DNA of 64,000 nucleotides from Rotaria sordida (GCA_905250125.1 CAJNOL010000434.1:1-64000); one strand, 5' to 3'. Positions 22,684 through 34,566 are shown, numbered from the stretch's first letter. The notes: a model not told the origin generated them from the letters alone. Numbers and translations: made by a program.

Positions 22684-23382
22684 ATGTTAGTATTATCAAT
22701 TACATTATCTATATTATTCTTATTACTATTAGATCCAATGAAGTGTGTACAACTTTCAAATACTACTAATTCAACTAGTAATATACTAAAATATATTGCT
22801 CTCGGTGCATCTGATACTGTTGGTGTAGGAACATCACAACCATCTAAAGATGGTTGGGTACCAAAATTTGCTTCATTAATCAATGCACAAGAAACATTAA
22901 ATCTTGGACGAAGTGGATCAACTCTATCTGATGCTATACGTGAACAATTACCAAAAGTACTTGATCAAAAACCAAATGTTATAACAATTTGGTTAGTTGT
23001 CAATGATTTTAATCAACAAATATTTAATCCATCAATATTATTAAATTATAAATCAAATTTAAATCAAATGTTATCTCAATTACGAACAAAATCTGATAAA
23101 AATACGCGAATACTTGTTGGAAATATACCAGATCTATCACAAATCAATATTTATAAAGCATTCGGAATACCACAACAATATCTTAGTATCCTAGTTAAAC
23201 AATGGAATGATGTTATTGATGAAATAGTAAAAAAATATCAATGTGAACTTGTTGATTTATTTGCATATTGGAAAGAATTAGCTGTACATCCAGAATATAT
23301 TTCTTTTGATGGATTTCATCCATCTGCAAATGGATATACTAGACTTGCAGAAGTATTTTATCAACAATATTCAAAAAAATAA
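22684..23382 (+). CDS. Secreted SGNH/GDSL hydrolase, bacterial-like
   Basis: Single exon, 232 aa from the ATG at 22684, which gives a good signal peptide (L-V-L-S-I-T-L-S-I-L-F-L-L-L-L). All SGNH blocks are present: catalytic Ser43 in A-L-G-A-S-D-T-V-G (the usual GDS is GAS-D here), block II N-L-G-R-S-G-S-T, block III V-V-N-D with Asn107, and the Asp209-x-x-His212 pair in F-D-G-F-H-P. After the Ser block, S-Q-P-S-K-D-G-W-V-P resembles bacterial SGNH hydrolases more than animal lipases. It should be an extracellular esterase/lipase-like enzyme of unknown substrate. The lack of introns and the bacterial-type signature suggest horizontal acquisition, common in bdelloids. That origin is inference without a tree. 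Confidence 0.88.
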   Translation: MLVLSITLSILFLLLLDPMKCVQLSNTTNSTSNILKYIALGASDTVGVGTSQPSKDGWVPKFASLINAQETLNLGRSGSTLSDAIREQLPKVLDQKPNVITIWLVVNDFNQQIFNPSILLNYKSNLNQMLSQLRTKSDKNTRILVGNIPDLSQINIYKAFGIPQQYLSILVKQWNDVIDEIVKKYQCELVDLFAYWKELAVHPEYISFDGFHPSANGYTRLAEVFYQQYSKK

Positions 23383-23524
23383 CTTCTATTTATTTTATTC
23401 TTTTTTTCGTATGTGTGTATATATAAATAGTTCACCTAAAAATATAATAAAATTATTTTCAGGCAGATCATCGTATTGTTCGAAGATGCTGCTTTTGTTG
23501 AATCTTGTTGATATCTAAATATCA

Positions 23525-23999
23525 ATTTCATAATTCAGTAATGATCCATAGTCATCTTGGAAGAGTTGATTGTTGCTCTATGAAGATAGAATGAATCTTA
23601 AACTTTAAGGAGCGGAATAGAATTGCCACCTGACGGGCTACAAATCTAAGAAAGGTCAAAATTTTTATCTTGATTTATTGAAAAGTTATAAGCATGATAT
23701 TGACTGCATTTTTAACCAGTTTTTTGTCAATTTTACCTTGAATGGCAAGCGACAAATTTTAGGTTTCGTTTTTTAGACAAAAATTCGATAAAATTGACAA
23801 AAAACTGGTTAAAAATGCAGTCAAGATCATGCTTATAACTTTTCAATAAATCAAGATCAAAATTTTGACTTTTCATAGATTTGTAGCCCGTCAGGCGGCG
23901 ATCCTAGTCCACTCCTTAAAGTTTAAGATTTATTCTATCTTCATAGAGCCATAGTCAACTCTTTCAAGATGACCATGGATCACTACTAAATTATGAAAT
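23525..23999. repeat. Long inverted repeat (foldback element)
   Basis: The left arm begins ATTTCATAATTCAGTAATGATCC (23525 onward) and the right arm ends with its near-complement at 23999. The arms pair for about 210 bp, including GCATTTTTAACCAGTTTTTT (23706) with its exact complement at about 23799. The loop is about 50 bp (23738-23787). It has no ORF. Confidence 0.8.
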
Positions 24000-24679
24000 A
24001 AATCTCAACAATTTTACATGAATCGATGCGCTAGATAAGCTGCTTTCCAATGGTGAAAACCGTAGCTTTCTATCTTGTGCCTATCGAAAGTTATTCAAGA
24101 AATACCTACTGGCCTTTTTTTCTGAATGAGCAATAGTGCTGCAACCTCGATTTGATATCGTTATAACTGTCGAACACTTAGTTCACGTTTAGTGATGCGG
24201 TAACACGATCTGCTATTCCATGATCCAAATCATGTTATTTTTATCGTATTGACCATCGCTGTTTGATCTTTTTCCGTAGTTGGATAATATTTCTAGTCTC
24301 ACAAACGAGTGATTAGCTCGAGAATGAGACACAACGGCTTCTGGATCGCCAAGAAACACCGATCCAGTACCGCACACAGTGCCAGGATCCTTGAAACTAC
24401 AAAAGCACCCCCCCCCCCCCCCCCCCATTAGGGTTCATAATTAAATGATGAAATTGCCCCTCCTTGGGAAACTTGATTTTTTCTACGATAAACTAATTAC
24501 AATAGAAGGTGTTCGAAAATGATTCCTAGTCAAATTAGTCCTATAGCACTTGTTTGCGCCGTGTAAAGACCGATTGAAATAAGCCATAACAGTCACATGT
24601 GCATAGAGTCCGACCGTTGATGACAATCAATAACATTTATCTACCCATCTCATGAGCAATCAGACTATTTTCATATGAT
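24000..24679. other. Intergenic with poly-C tract
   Basis: No gene. A run of 19 C residues lies at 24408-24426 in otherwise AT-rich DNA. The open frame crossing it on the minus strand is only the consequence of the G run. Confidence 0.5.
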
Positions 24680-25158
24680 TCAATGGTACTTTTCAAGCCC
24701 TTCAAAATAGAATAAAAATATCGAGAAAAAACCATTGGCCACACAAAAATCCTTAGGACACTATTCTCGAAACAAGACTTTGAAGCTTTTCTTACTACTA
24801 TTCAGTAGATCTCGATAACTGAATCAGCATAATTTCCTGAAGACTCTGTTTTACTGTCTATTCATCTGCTATTTGGAGTGTAACTCTGAGGATGACTACG
24901 AGTGAGTTTCTCGACAAAAAAAATTTACAAAAATATTTGAAATGGATGTCAGTTCACTCAGTTTGGAATGCTGATTCAGAATATGATATTAGTTTTCATT
25001 CAAAGCGCAATTTTCATATTGCAGTCTATTGAATACCAGTAAGAAAAGTCGAAAAACCTTATCTCCAGAACAGTGTCCTAAGGGCTTCTTTGTATAGTTA
25101 ATGTGTTTTTCTTGATGTTTTCATAACATTTTGAAGTGCTTGAAAAGAGCTATTGAAC
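24680..25158. repeat. Diverged long inverted repeat
   Basis: The left arm (about 24680-24840) pairs imperfectly with the right arm (about 24975-25158). Examples are ACTTTTCAAGCCCTTCAAAAT versus CTTTTCAAGCACTTCAAAAT on the complement, CCTTAGGACACTATTCTC versus CCTTAGGACACTGTTCTG, and CTGAATCAGCAT on both. The spacer is about 130 bp. It is more diverged than the elements at 8218 and 23525, so older. Confidence 0.65.
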
Positions 25159-25951
25159 TACTTACAGTGAGCTGCTGCAGTTGTACGATAGAATCGTACT
25201 ATCCGGAATTGTTCCTGTACTCATTATCGCGCTACAGACTATTAATTGAATCAAATAAAAATATTGCTTTAATATCATAAGAATAAATTCAACATATATA
25301 GTTTGATGATGCTTTTGATAGAAAAATAAACTGCAATGGTAATGAGTCATGTCAAGAAGCACAAGGTAACTAAAGCTGCTCAGATTTTGAAAAGTTTTGA
25401 TGAATATCTTTTAGTGAAGTCTTTTTATTTCTTAAATAAAAATACCTATCGATTTCGGCCTTGTGTTGATCGATAAAGCAGAAATTATAGGATATCTATC
25501 CATTATATTATAGTTGGAAAAGTATATTGTTTTCAAAGCGGATTGCGATCATCTTTATAACTTATAATGCATCTAAGAAGCCAAGCAACAACTAGATTGT
25601 TACGTCGATTTTGTAAAAAAAGAAGAATAGAGCAACGCCGACTTTAGAAAATGCTAAGGATTGAATTTATTTCTCTCTTTTCTTTTTTTAAAGTTATTCA
25701 AAAAAATATCCATAGCCACATAACTCTGAAATAGACATTAATTTAAGAAAATAAAAAATTATCCAAAAATGTTGACATTTAATTTATTATGAAACGTAAA
25801 TTAATGAAAAAAATTTAAAAAAAATATTTTCATGTTTCTTCAAATCTCACTTATTTTTAAATAATTTCGAACTGTAATCTATGTTCGTAAATGAGAAGCA
25901 ATGAATGAAAATAAGGCTTTTTTATTCAATTTTAAAAGATTAATACAAAAA
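25159..25951. other. Intergenic / 3' flank of CFAP58
   Basis: No coding signal; A/T-rich with repeated T and A runs. The part adjacent to 25951 should hold the CFAP58 3' UTR and polyadenylation signal on the minus strand. Confidence 0.45.
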
Positions 25952-28900
25952 TTACGCTGTAACAGCAGAAGGCTTTGGTGTTGATTTCAGGTTGAAGCCA
26001 CCGCCAGTGAAACGAGCTTGATCACTAAAATAATATTAAATCTTCTATTGAATCACGGAAAAAAAAAAACATTTGGCAAAAAACTTACCTTGGTCGATTC
26101 GGTTGAATAAGATCAGCTGGTGGTTGTTGTAATGTAATTCCATTGATCGTTGTTGAAAGTTGTTGTTGTGCTTGTGTAAGACGTTCTTTTTCTTTTGTTA
26201 TTGCTTCTTTTTTCTTTTGTAGAAAATATTTCTGTCGTACTTCAGTTAATTGTCGATTAAGTTTATCAATTTCATATCTATATTCATCTATTTGACTTTC
26301 ATACGCATTAACTTCACTAGCCAATGCTTTTAATTGTTTTGTTTTAGCTTTAAGTGTTTCTTGATAAATCGATAATTGTTCAGCAACTTCTGGACCTGGT
26401 TGTCGAGCTGAAAAAAAAATCAATGAATAAAATCTCTGTAGAATTCATATGTCAAATATAATATTTGTGTTTTTGTTGTAAACGAGAAGTTTTTCAGTAT
26501 GTTGTTTTATGATATAGAAAAGATGTCAATTATCATATGTTACAGACTATGAAGAGACAAAGATAAGATCATTCGATTGAGTTCTCATTCTTGAAACCTA
26601 AGCTTCATTAAAATAAATGTAGTTCATAGAATTTGATTTATAAATAACAAGAATAAAAATTAAAAGATTACAATACTTAAATACTTTTCTATAAATTTAT
26701 AAAAGTCGATCAATCTCACTGAAGTTGTTAATCACACTCATCATGCGAAAGGTAATATTCTTGGATACCAAACGAACAACTAAATTTATGATGATTGTAT
26801 CGCTTCTAATAGGTTGAAATTTTGTTTTTTTGAACACAAGTCTGTCTCTCAACACAAGTGATATTCTTTTTCGTTCTTCATCAATTTCAAGTAGAGCCTA
26901 TCGGCTATAAGATTTTTCGATCTGCACCCGATCGAATCGTATGTTGATATTGTCAGTGGAATTTTCTAATCGAATAGTCAGCCTGAAAATGCGAGATACA
27001 TTTTCTCGGTTTTTTTGTATTCAGTGACTAACGCATCTCACACATTTCTCAGATTGCTAGAGTCCGTCTAACGGAAAATTTTCAGACTCGGACCCGACGG
27101 GCTGTTATTCCGGGCGATCATTAATGTTTCTTAGGCATACAACGCCTCTATCTGAGTTTTTTAAGGCAATTCATGGATAATATAAGCTATTAATATTTTA
27201 CCTAAAATACGTTTGAGTTCAGCATATAATTTTTCTTTTTCTTGTATTAATAATTCTTTTTGTACAACTTCTTCAGTTTTTTGTATTAAACGTTTTTGAA
27301 GTAATTGAATTTTTTGTATTAATTCGAATGTTGATGGATCACTACCTTCTAATTTACGCCAACGATGTATATTCATTGGATTTTCTAATTCTTCTTCTAA
27401 TGCACGACAACGTGTACGTTCACGTAATAATTCACGTTGAACATGGAATACTTCACGTTTAAGATCATCTGTATTTGATACTTTATCTTGTAAAGTACCT
27501 TTTTCATGACGTAATTTTTTTAATTCTAATTTTAATATACGTAAATCTTCTAGACGAGCTTTATATTGAAGTTCGCCTTTATTTAATGTTGATTGTTGAA
27601 TTTTAAGTTTTTCATATAGAAGTGCAAGTTCATCATTACGACGAACAAGTTGTGTACCAAGAACATCACGTTCAGCAATAACCTAAGAAAAATAAATATT
27701 GATAAAATATAAAAATTTTTATTGATTTATTTACTTGTTGTAATTGTTTCATTTGTTTTTTACGTTCATCATTTGCTTCAGATAATTGTTTATTTAAACG
27801 TTCAAATTCTGATTGTTGATTTGCATAAGCTTCTTCTCTTTTAATTGCTTCTTTTTTTAATTGTTCAACATTTAACATTAATTGTTCTTTATCTTTTTTA
27901 ACTTTTTCATGTTCACTTTGTGCACGTACTAATTCTTGTTCTTTACCTTGAATTTCTTCTTTTAATTGATCAATTTGATGATTCATTATTTTTAATTTAC
28001 GTTTCATTTCATCAATTTCATCTTTAGATTCAATTAAATTTTTTGAATAAAGATTACGATCGGATCGAACAGCTTCATATAAATTTTGTTGTTGTTTTAA
28101 ACGAGTTTCTAATTCAGCAATTTTTTTCTTTTGATCAAATAATTCAAGTTCTTTTTTCTTTACTTCTTCCATTAATGCAAGTACTTGATTTGTTAATTGA
28201 CCAGCTTCAGTTATATAACTAATTGAAAAAAAAAACAAAATATTTTAATTTTATCACAATTGGAAAATTATAGGAAAAAAACTAAAGAGAATTAGGTTTA
28301 TAGATAATAAATGCTTTGCTTAATAAAAGCAGAATAAATACATATGTCATAAGTAATTGAACTCATGTCTTAAGCGAGAGATTGGTTTATATCTTATTGA
28401 AATTATATTTTTCATTGGGTTTATATGTGATTGTCCATGCTACACTCAACTTTACTTTTCAATAATAATTTAAAAAAAAAAAAACTTAGAGTTTCTCAGA
28501 ATAGAAAAACAATGATTTACCGATCTCGTTCTTTTTCCATTTTCAAAATAATTTTTCGTTGTTTACTTGCTTCTTCTTTATAATTTGTAATATCTTGTTC
28601 TAAAGTTTTTTTTGATTGATCAAAACTTTTAACTTGATCTGTTTGTTTTTGATTATCACCAATTAATTTTTGACATGTTTTATTTAATTGTTCACGTTCA
28701 CGTGTTAATGTATCAATTTGTCTTCGATTTTCCTCTTGAGTTTTTTTAAATCGATCAATTTCTTGTTCTAATGATGATATTGTTGAACGTAAACGTTCAC
28801 GTTGTTGTTCAACTTCACCAATTTGATCTTCAACTTGTCGTAAACGTTTTTCAACATGATCTTTTTTCTTTTGTTCATTATCACGTTCTTTACGTAATTG

Positions 28901-31335
28901 TATAAGTTCATCTTCTTTTTCTTTAAGTTCAGTTACACGACGTGCACAATCATTAGCAAGTTTTTCATTTGTTGTAACAAGTTCAGTAAATTGTGTACGA
29001 GAATTATCAAGACGTACTTGAAGAATTTGATTTTCTTTTGTTAAACGAATGTTATCTTCTTTTAATTGTCTTAATTGTTGTTGAGCTTTTTTTAATTCTT
29101 GTTGTTGACTTTCAAATTGTACTGTTTGAGCTTTAAATTCAGCATTTTTTAATTCTAAATTTTGTTTACTTGTTTTAAGTTCAAGTTCAATTTGTTCCTA
29201 AGAAAGATCAATTTGTTAGTAAAATAATAATTAATATAATTGTGGACAAAAGTTCTCCTTCTTCGAGCAGATCTCAGTTTTCATAAATGCAGGAAGTCTG
29301 AATATTTATGTGCAAATCCTCCATGTAGATCAGAGGTCTGAGACCGTACCTATAACTTAAATGCAATAAGTTTGCTTCAAACTTTTCAACCTGAAAAAGT
29401 TGTCTATTAAATTTTGCATTACCTTTTGTTAAATACATGGCTAATTCTTGATATTTTTATTTTTACAATAGAAACCCAGTATACGGTCTTTCGTCACTCA
29501 AAGGGTCATGTAATTTGTTGCAAGATTGCTGTCTTTACATGTCTCTAAGCTCTCAATGCCGACATAATGATTATTGGCATGCCTTTTTTTCTTCTTTAGA
29601 AGAAGGTCCGTTTCTGAAACTTGTAGATAATAATGTTCAACTACGGACAAAGCTTCCGTAAAAAAGGCAGTAGAGCAGAGATGGAACCAGAACCGGCTGC
29701 CGATCGGTCCGATACCGATCGCTAAAAATTCAGCCTGGTCCCATCTCTGCATGAGGAAGTTTTTCACTCCTCGAATAGTCACAACAAAAATAGCCACGAT
29801 TCTAATAAGAAATTATGGACTTCGATGAAATTAATAGCATGGATAGCTGGAACATAGTCATAAATAATGAGCGGACCGGATTTCTTTTCAGAAAAGGAAA
29901 AATAAAAGTTGTCCATTATACTTCCCGTTGTCGTTAAGCAATCGAGGCAAGCTGATAGCTCTAATCTAAATTCTTGGTAGATTATGTGCACACAAAGTTT
30001 AGCTCTTCGGTACCTATAGTACCTGAGATATGATAGGGGAGAAGACTTTTGTCCACGATCGTAAAATACAGAAAACCAACTCGTTTTTTTGCTTCTTTCA
30101 TATTTTCAGTTTTTGCTTGAGTAATTTTTTCTTGTAACGAAAGAATTTGATCATTTGCTTCATGATTCTGTTTTTCTAATTCATTTTGTTTAAATGAATT
30201 GTCGTCAAGCTCACGACGTAATTGTGTTATATCATTTAATAATTTATCTCGTTCTTGAGTTAATTCATCACGAGCTTTCATTAAATCATTTACATCTTGT
30301 TCTTGACCCATATTAATTCCTTTTAAAAAAAAGTTTTATCGATTATATGATAATTTTTTATTTAAAGAAAAATTTGATTTTCTAGTAGTTTCGAATAAAA
30401 GAAGATGTTTATCTTTTGTTTGACAGAGACAACTGATAAGATACACGGTTTCTTTTAGAGTTATATAGAAGAGTAGAAGTGCAGTAAACGTTTAGCTCAT
30501 AGAAATCTATTTTGTCGTATTGTATATTAAGAGAGAATATAGGTTAAAGTCAATAGAAATTTTTTTTTTTAAAGAAATCTCATCTTTCGATAAAACGATT
30601 CATTGAGTTAGTGACATATTTTATAATCAAAATTGTAAACATTCTATTCTATGTATTTTATCCTCGTAAAATAAACAAAAATGATGAATATCGAATTGTT
30701 CTTCTCTTGAATTCAGAATAAATCATTTTGTATTAATTAAATAAGAATTCTTTTTTTCATACCTGCTCCTTGTTCGACTAATTTACTTAAATTATTAATT
30801 TCAATTCTTAAACTTTGTATAGTTTCTTTTGCTCGTTGTTCTTTTTCATGTGCAGCATCAACCATTTTCCATGCTTTTTCAATTTCTTTTCGTAATGAAG
30901 CAATAGCATTTTTATCTTCTTCACTTAATTTCATAGCCGATTGAACTTTAGCAGAATTTGTAACTAATTCAGCATTTAATTCTCGACATTTTTGCATTAA
31001 ACGTTTTTCACTATCATGTGATTTCAATAATGCTTTATGAAGTTTTTCATATTCATTACGAAATTTATCTAAACTTCGATCACCACCAACAAGTTCATTA
31101 AGTACACTCTAGAAAAATAAAATTTTAAGTCTTCAATTATTTTTCAATGAATGTATTATAGATATATATATACCTGAAATTCATCTTCCATTACTTTAAG
31201 TGCTCCATCATCAAAAGCAGTTTTAAGCATAGCTGATGGTTTCTTTGAACTATCAGGTTCAGTAGAAGGCATTGCAGAGCCTGGTGGGCCCTGATCATGA
31301 CCATTATCATCAGGTGTCTGACGACCGTCCGACAT
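25952..31335 (-). CDS. CFAP58: CFAP58 (cilia- and flagella-associated protein 58), 8 exons
   Basis: Coding exons, 5' to 3' on the minus strand: 31335-31174, 31108-30763, 30319-30081, 29197-28521, 28218-27735, 27682-27202, 26407-26089, 26024-25952. All introns are GT-AG; lengths sum to 2781 nt and phases close exactly, giving 926 aa (human about 870). The protein is almost entirely coiled coil. It carries segments I recognise from vertebrate CFAP58/CCDC147: K-C-R-E-L-N-A-E, I-E-K-A-W-K-M-V-D-A-A, V-I-A-E-R-D-V-L-G-T-Q-L-V-R-R-N-D-E-L-A-L-L-Y-E-K, R-T-R-C-R-A-L-E-E-E-L-E-N-P, H-R-W-R-K-L-E-G-S-D-P, and A-R-Q-P-G-P-E-V-A-E-Q-L. It ends with R-F-T-G-G-G-F. Known role: axonemal/centrosomal protein needed for ciliary and sperm-flagellar assembly. 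The exon-3 donor is the unusual GTTGGT. Introns 3 and 6 (883 and 794 bp) are much longer than the rest; intron 3 holds a transposon. Confidence 0.95.
29237..30063. mobile_element. Non-autonomous Tc1/mariner-like element inside CFAP58 intron 3
   Basis: The left end T-GTGGACAAAAGTTCTCC (29241 onward) and right end GGGGAGAAGACTTTTGTCCAC (to about 30056) are inverted repeats of about 20 bp with one indel. They are flanked by TA (29237-29238 and 30062-30063), the Tc1/mariner target. The interior of about 790 bp encodes no transposase that I can recognise. Solo copies of the terminus occur at 20198-20209 and 39675-39687. The insertion is in the same intron as the smaller hairpin at 29675-29750, which is nested within it. 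Confidence 0.65.
29675..29750. repeat. 76-bp nested hairpin / micro-MITE
   Basis: GCAGAGATGGAACCAG at 29675 pairs with CTGGTCCCATCTCTGC ending at 29750 (one mismatch). The GC-rich centre contains GATCGGTCCGATACCGATCG, itself palindromic. It lies inside the larger transposon-like element in intron 3 of CFAP58. Confidence 0.6.
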
Positions 31336-32005
31336 AATATATGAAATCTACAGAATAAAAAAACATAATATACTATGTATTTTCATTTAAAAGACATTTT
31401 CTTTTTGTATTAAACTAAAAATTTAACATATGAATCAAAATTAATTTGATCATACAAAAAATAATTTTACCAATGTATACTTGTTCAAATAATTAAAGGC
31501 AGGTCTTATCGAAGCATGTTAAAATAATTGTAATAAAATTCCTTAAGAGTATTCAATATGTATTGACAAACAAATTGTGTTTAATGTTGTCAACCATTTA
31601 AACATAATTTCATTATCGTTGCTAGCAACAACCTCTATAAATCTTTCTTAAATTTTATATTTTAATTTTCTTTATTCAAAAATAAGAAAAAAGATGTCAC
31701 TATATATTAGTATAGAAATTATATCTTTCAATTAAAGTGTCATTTATGTATTGTATACATTGAGATTAAATACGTGTCAATTGTGAATTAATCGTTCTTT
31801 TTTCTTTTTTATGCTACTTTTGCAAATAATCGAACGATATAAAAGCTGAGAAAGTATATTGACAAATGTATGTGAAATGGGATGGTCTTACTTGTTTACT
31901 CGCGATATTGTTTAAATTCTCTAAGATCAAAGGGAGAAAAAATTCTCTTTAATCGTTTTTTCGTTCATTTATACATTCTCGTTTATTTTATATCGTGTCA
32001 TTTAG
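31336..32005. promoter_or_regulatory. Divergent intergenic region between CFAP58 and POFUT1
   Basis: A 670-bp spacer separates the two start codons, which point away from each other, so both promoters must lie here. It is AT-rich with no TATA or RFX-box that I can assert. GTTGCTAGCAAC at 31618-31629 is a perfect 12-bp palindrome that contains the GTTGC/RCAAC half-sites typical of RFX X-boxes (GTTGCC-N-GGCAAC type). That would suit a ciliary gene such as CFAP58, about 285 bp from its start codon. The X-box reading is inference. Confidence 0.4.
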
Positions 32006-33417
32006 ATGAATTTCTATCTATTCGGTATTATTATTATTTCATTAAGTTTTGTAATTCAAGTAAAAACTGAACAAGAATTACAAGATATTGATCCAAATGG
32101 TTATATTATTTTTTGTTTATGTATGGGTCGATTTGGTAATCAAGCCGAACATTTTCTTGGTGGATTAGCATTTGCTAAATTAATTAATCGAACATTAATT
32201 GTTCCACCTGTATGTATGAATATATTTTTACACTTTAGTATGTAACACTTTTTTTTAATAATGTGATAAAAATGAGTTCTGAGTTTGTTCGAGAAAAAAG
32301 AAAACAGAAAAATTGTCTTTTTATTGTATATTCAATTTTTTGAGTTGAAAACGAATAGTAAGAAGAATAAAAAAGTTTGCGTTTGAATTCATTCCGAAAA
32401 TATTTAATTTCAAAATTTTTCATTGACATGAGAAAAAAAAGTATTTATTTTTTAGTGGCGTACTTTTAAAAATATTCCATATTCTGAATGGTTTCAAATT
32501 GAATCTCTTCGTTCTTATCATCGTGTAATTGATGCTCAAGATTTTATGGAAAATCTTGCATCTCAGATTTGGCCGCCAGAATCTCGTATTGGCTTTTGTT
32601 GGTTACCAGTTGATAGACCTAAATCAGAATGTCAAATGAAAGAAGGAAATCCATTCGAATCATTTTGGAATGAATTAAATGTGAGTTTTGTTGATACAAT
32701 TACATATCAACTTAATTATGATGAATATTCAATACATCAATGGCAACAATTATTTCCAGCAGATCATTATCCTGTTTTAGCATTAAAAGGAGCTCCAGCT
32801 TCATTTCCAATGTTAGCTCAATATCGTCAATTACAAAAATATATGAATTGGTCAGAACAAATTATGAATGAAGTTAGACAACATCAAAAACAATTATTCA
32901 ATAATAAACCTTATATCGGTATGTTAGACAAGAAGAAAAAAAAGCCCACTTTCAAATAAAATATTTAATTTTCTATATAGGAATTCATTTACGAAATAAT
33001 ATTGATTGGGAAAGATCATGTGCTGATGTTGAATCCTTTAAAACTCGTTCATACATGGCTTCACCTCAATGTCTTGATTTGTCATCATCTACACATACAT
33101 ATGTTACTCATAAAATATGTTATCCATCGGATGATGAAATACTTCGTTTATTAAAAAATATTATTCTTCGTACACGTATACATAATATTTATGTTGCAAC
33201 AGATAAACGACCAATGATTAAAGAAATTGAAGAACATTTAGCAGCACAACATGTACATGTAAAACATCTTGATCCATGGTTACCTGTTATTGATGTTGCA
33301 ATGTTAACTCATGCAAATTATTTTATTGGAAATTGTGTTTCATCATTTACATCATTTGTTAAGAGAGCACGAGATGTATATGACTTACCAAGTGCTTTTT
33401 GGGGTTTTAGTAATTAA
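32006..33417 (+). CDS. POFUT1: GDP-fucose protein O-fucosyltransferase 1 (POFUT1), 3 exons
   Basis: Exons 32006-32209, 32456-32918 and 32981-33417; all GT-AG, phases close, 367 aa. An N-terminal signal peptide ([12 protein letters not shown]) precedes [22 protein letters not shown], the GDP-fucose-binding start of the family. N-R-T-L-I-V-P-P, then I-G-F-C-W-L-P and [11 protein letters not shown] follow, with the catalytic Arg at about 227. Near the end is the [16 protein letters not shown] motif. The enzyme transfers fucose to Ser/Thr of EGF repeats (Notch and others) in the ER lumen. The C-terminus ends W-G-F-S-N and lacks the KDEL-like R-D-E-F of vertebrate POFUT1. Its start is divergent from CFAP58. 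Confidence 0.95.
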
Positions 33418-34566
33418 ACAAAAAAATGAATATGGTTTTTTTTATCAATAAAATTTTTAATTTAATATCATAAAAAAAATCTTTTAATTATCGAACAATA
33501 ATTGAAATAGATACAATTGCTCTGACTATATTTCCTATATAATTGCACATGGGAATCATGTTATATTTGGCAAGTTTATTGTGACATCTTTTTGTGTAAA
33601 ATTATCTATGATGTTTTTTTCATGCCTGATTCTATTTGTGATATAACGGCACAGTTTTATTTACTTGCATATTTCCTTACAGGGAAAATGCCTCTGAGAA
33701 AAACCATTGTAAAAAAGAATAGATATTATTTCCCATGGAGAAGAACATCTAATGGATATAAGTATTTCGTTTTTATTTCTATTTACATAAATTCTAACTA
33801 ATTGGAGATATTTTGATAAAATAATTAAAAAATATTATTTAAAAAAAAATAAAGTTTTAATTGCAAAATGTTGCTTATCGATTTTTTCTGTGGCAGTTAA
33901 TGTTTGTTATGAAACATCAGATATAGGATATATTTCACATCATGACTCTTGTAAGAGAGAAATTGAAACTCGATGAAATTCAAGTTTCATTCTACTGCGA
34001 AATGCAGTACGAAGTTACGAATGTTGGTCATCGGGAAAATTGATATCTCATAAAAAGTGAATAATCGTTTCTACAATTAATTACACGACGACTAACCGCT
34101 AGAGTTATTTACAGTTCACAGCAACAAATATCCTTTGTGTCACTCTTATTGAAAACTCAAATTATCTATGTTTCAATTACTCTAATGATGGAATTATAGT
34201 AGGAATGATAAAGTAGACATGGCAAAATTCATTACTACGAAAACTCTATCAACATGTTTTCAGAGGATACTATGGATTTATCGCTTAATTAACTATATAA
34301 TTCTTTATCAAATATCAGCGTCCTGTTGAAGATTGGAAAATGAATGTTATAGATTCGATTATGAAATTAGGTCATCACTTTTAAGCAACTCATCGTCCTC
34401 TAGATTATCGTAACATAAAGAACAGATTTTGTTACAGTTTATTTAAACTTTCGAACATCAAATCTATGTTAAATTAAATATTTTGCTATTGTACAGGCAT
34501 TATACAAACATGTCTTTACTTTATATTTATTTTATTTAAATGTAAAATGATTATTGTTCATTAATT
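33418..34566. other. Intergenic
   Basis: About 1.15 kb, AT-rich, no convincing coding frame. Convergent 3' flanks of POFUT1 (plus) and the small membrane protein (minus). Confidence 0.45.

Noticed and set aside
24213..24428. Minus-strand ORF starting M-G-G-G-G-G-G
   Set aside because: The Gly run is simply the poly-C tract read in reverse. The rest has no protein character.
29498..29991. Two minus-strand ORFs inside CFAP58 intron 3 as a transposase
   Set aside because: No DDE/DDD motif or helix-turn-helix pattern. They overlap the nested hairpin and look like chance frames.
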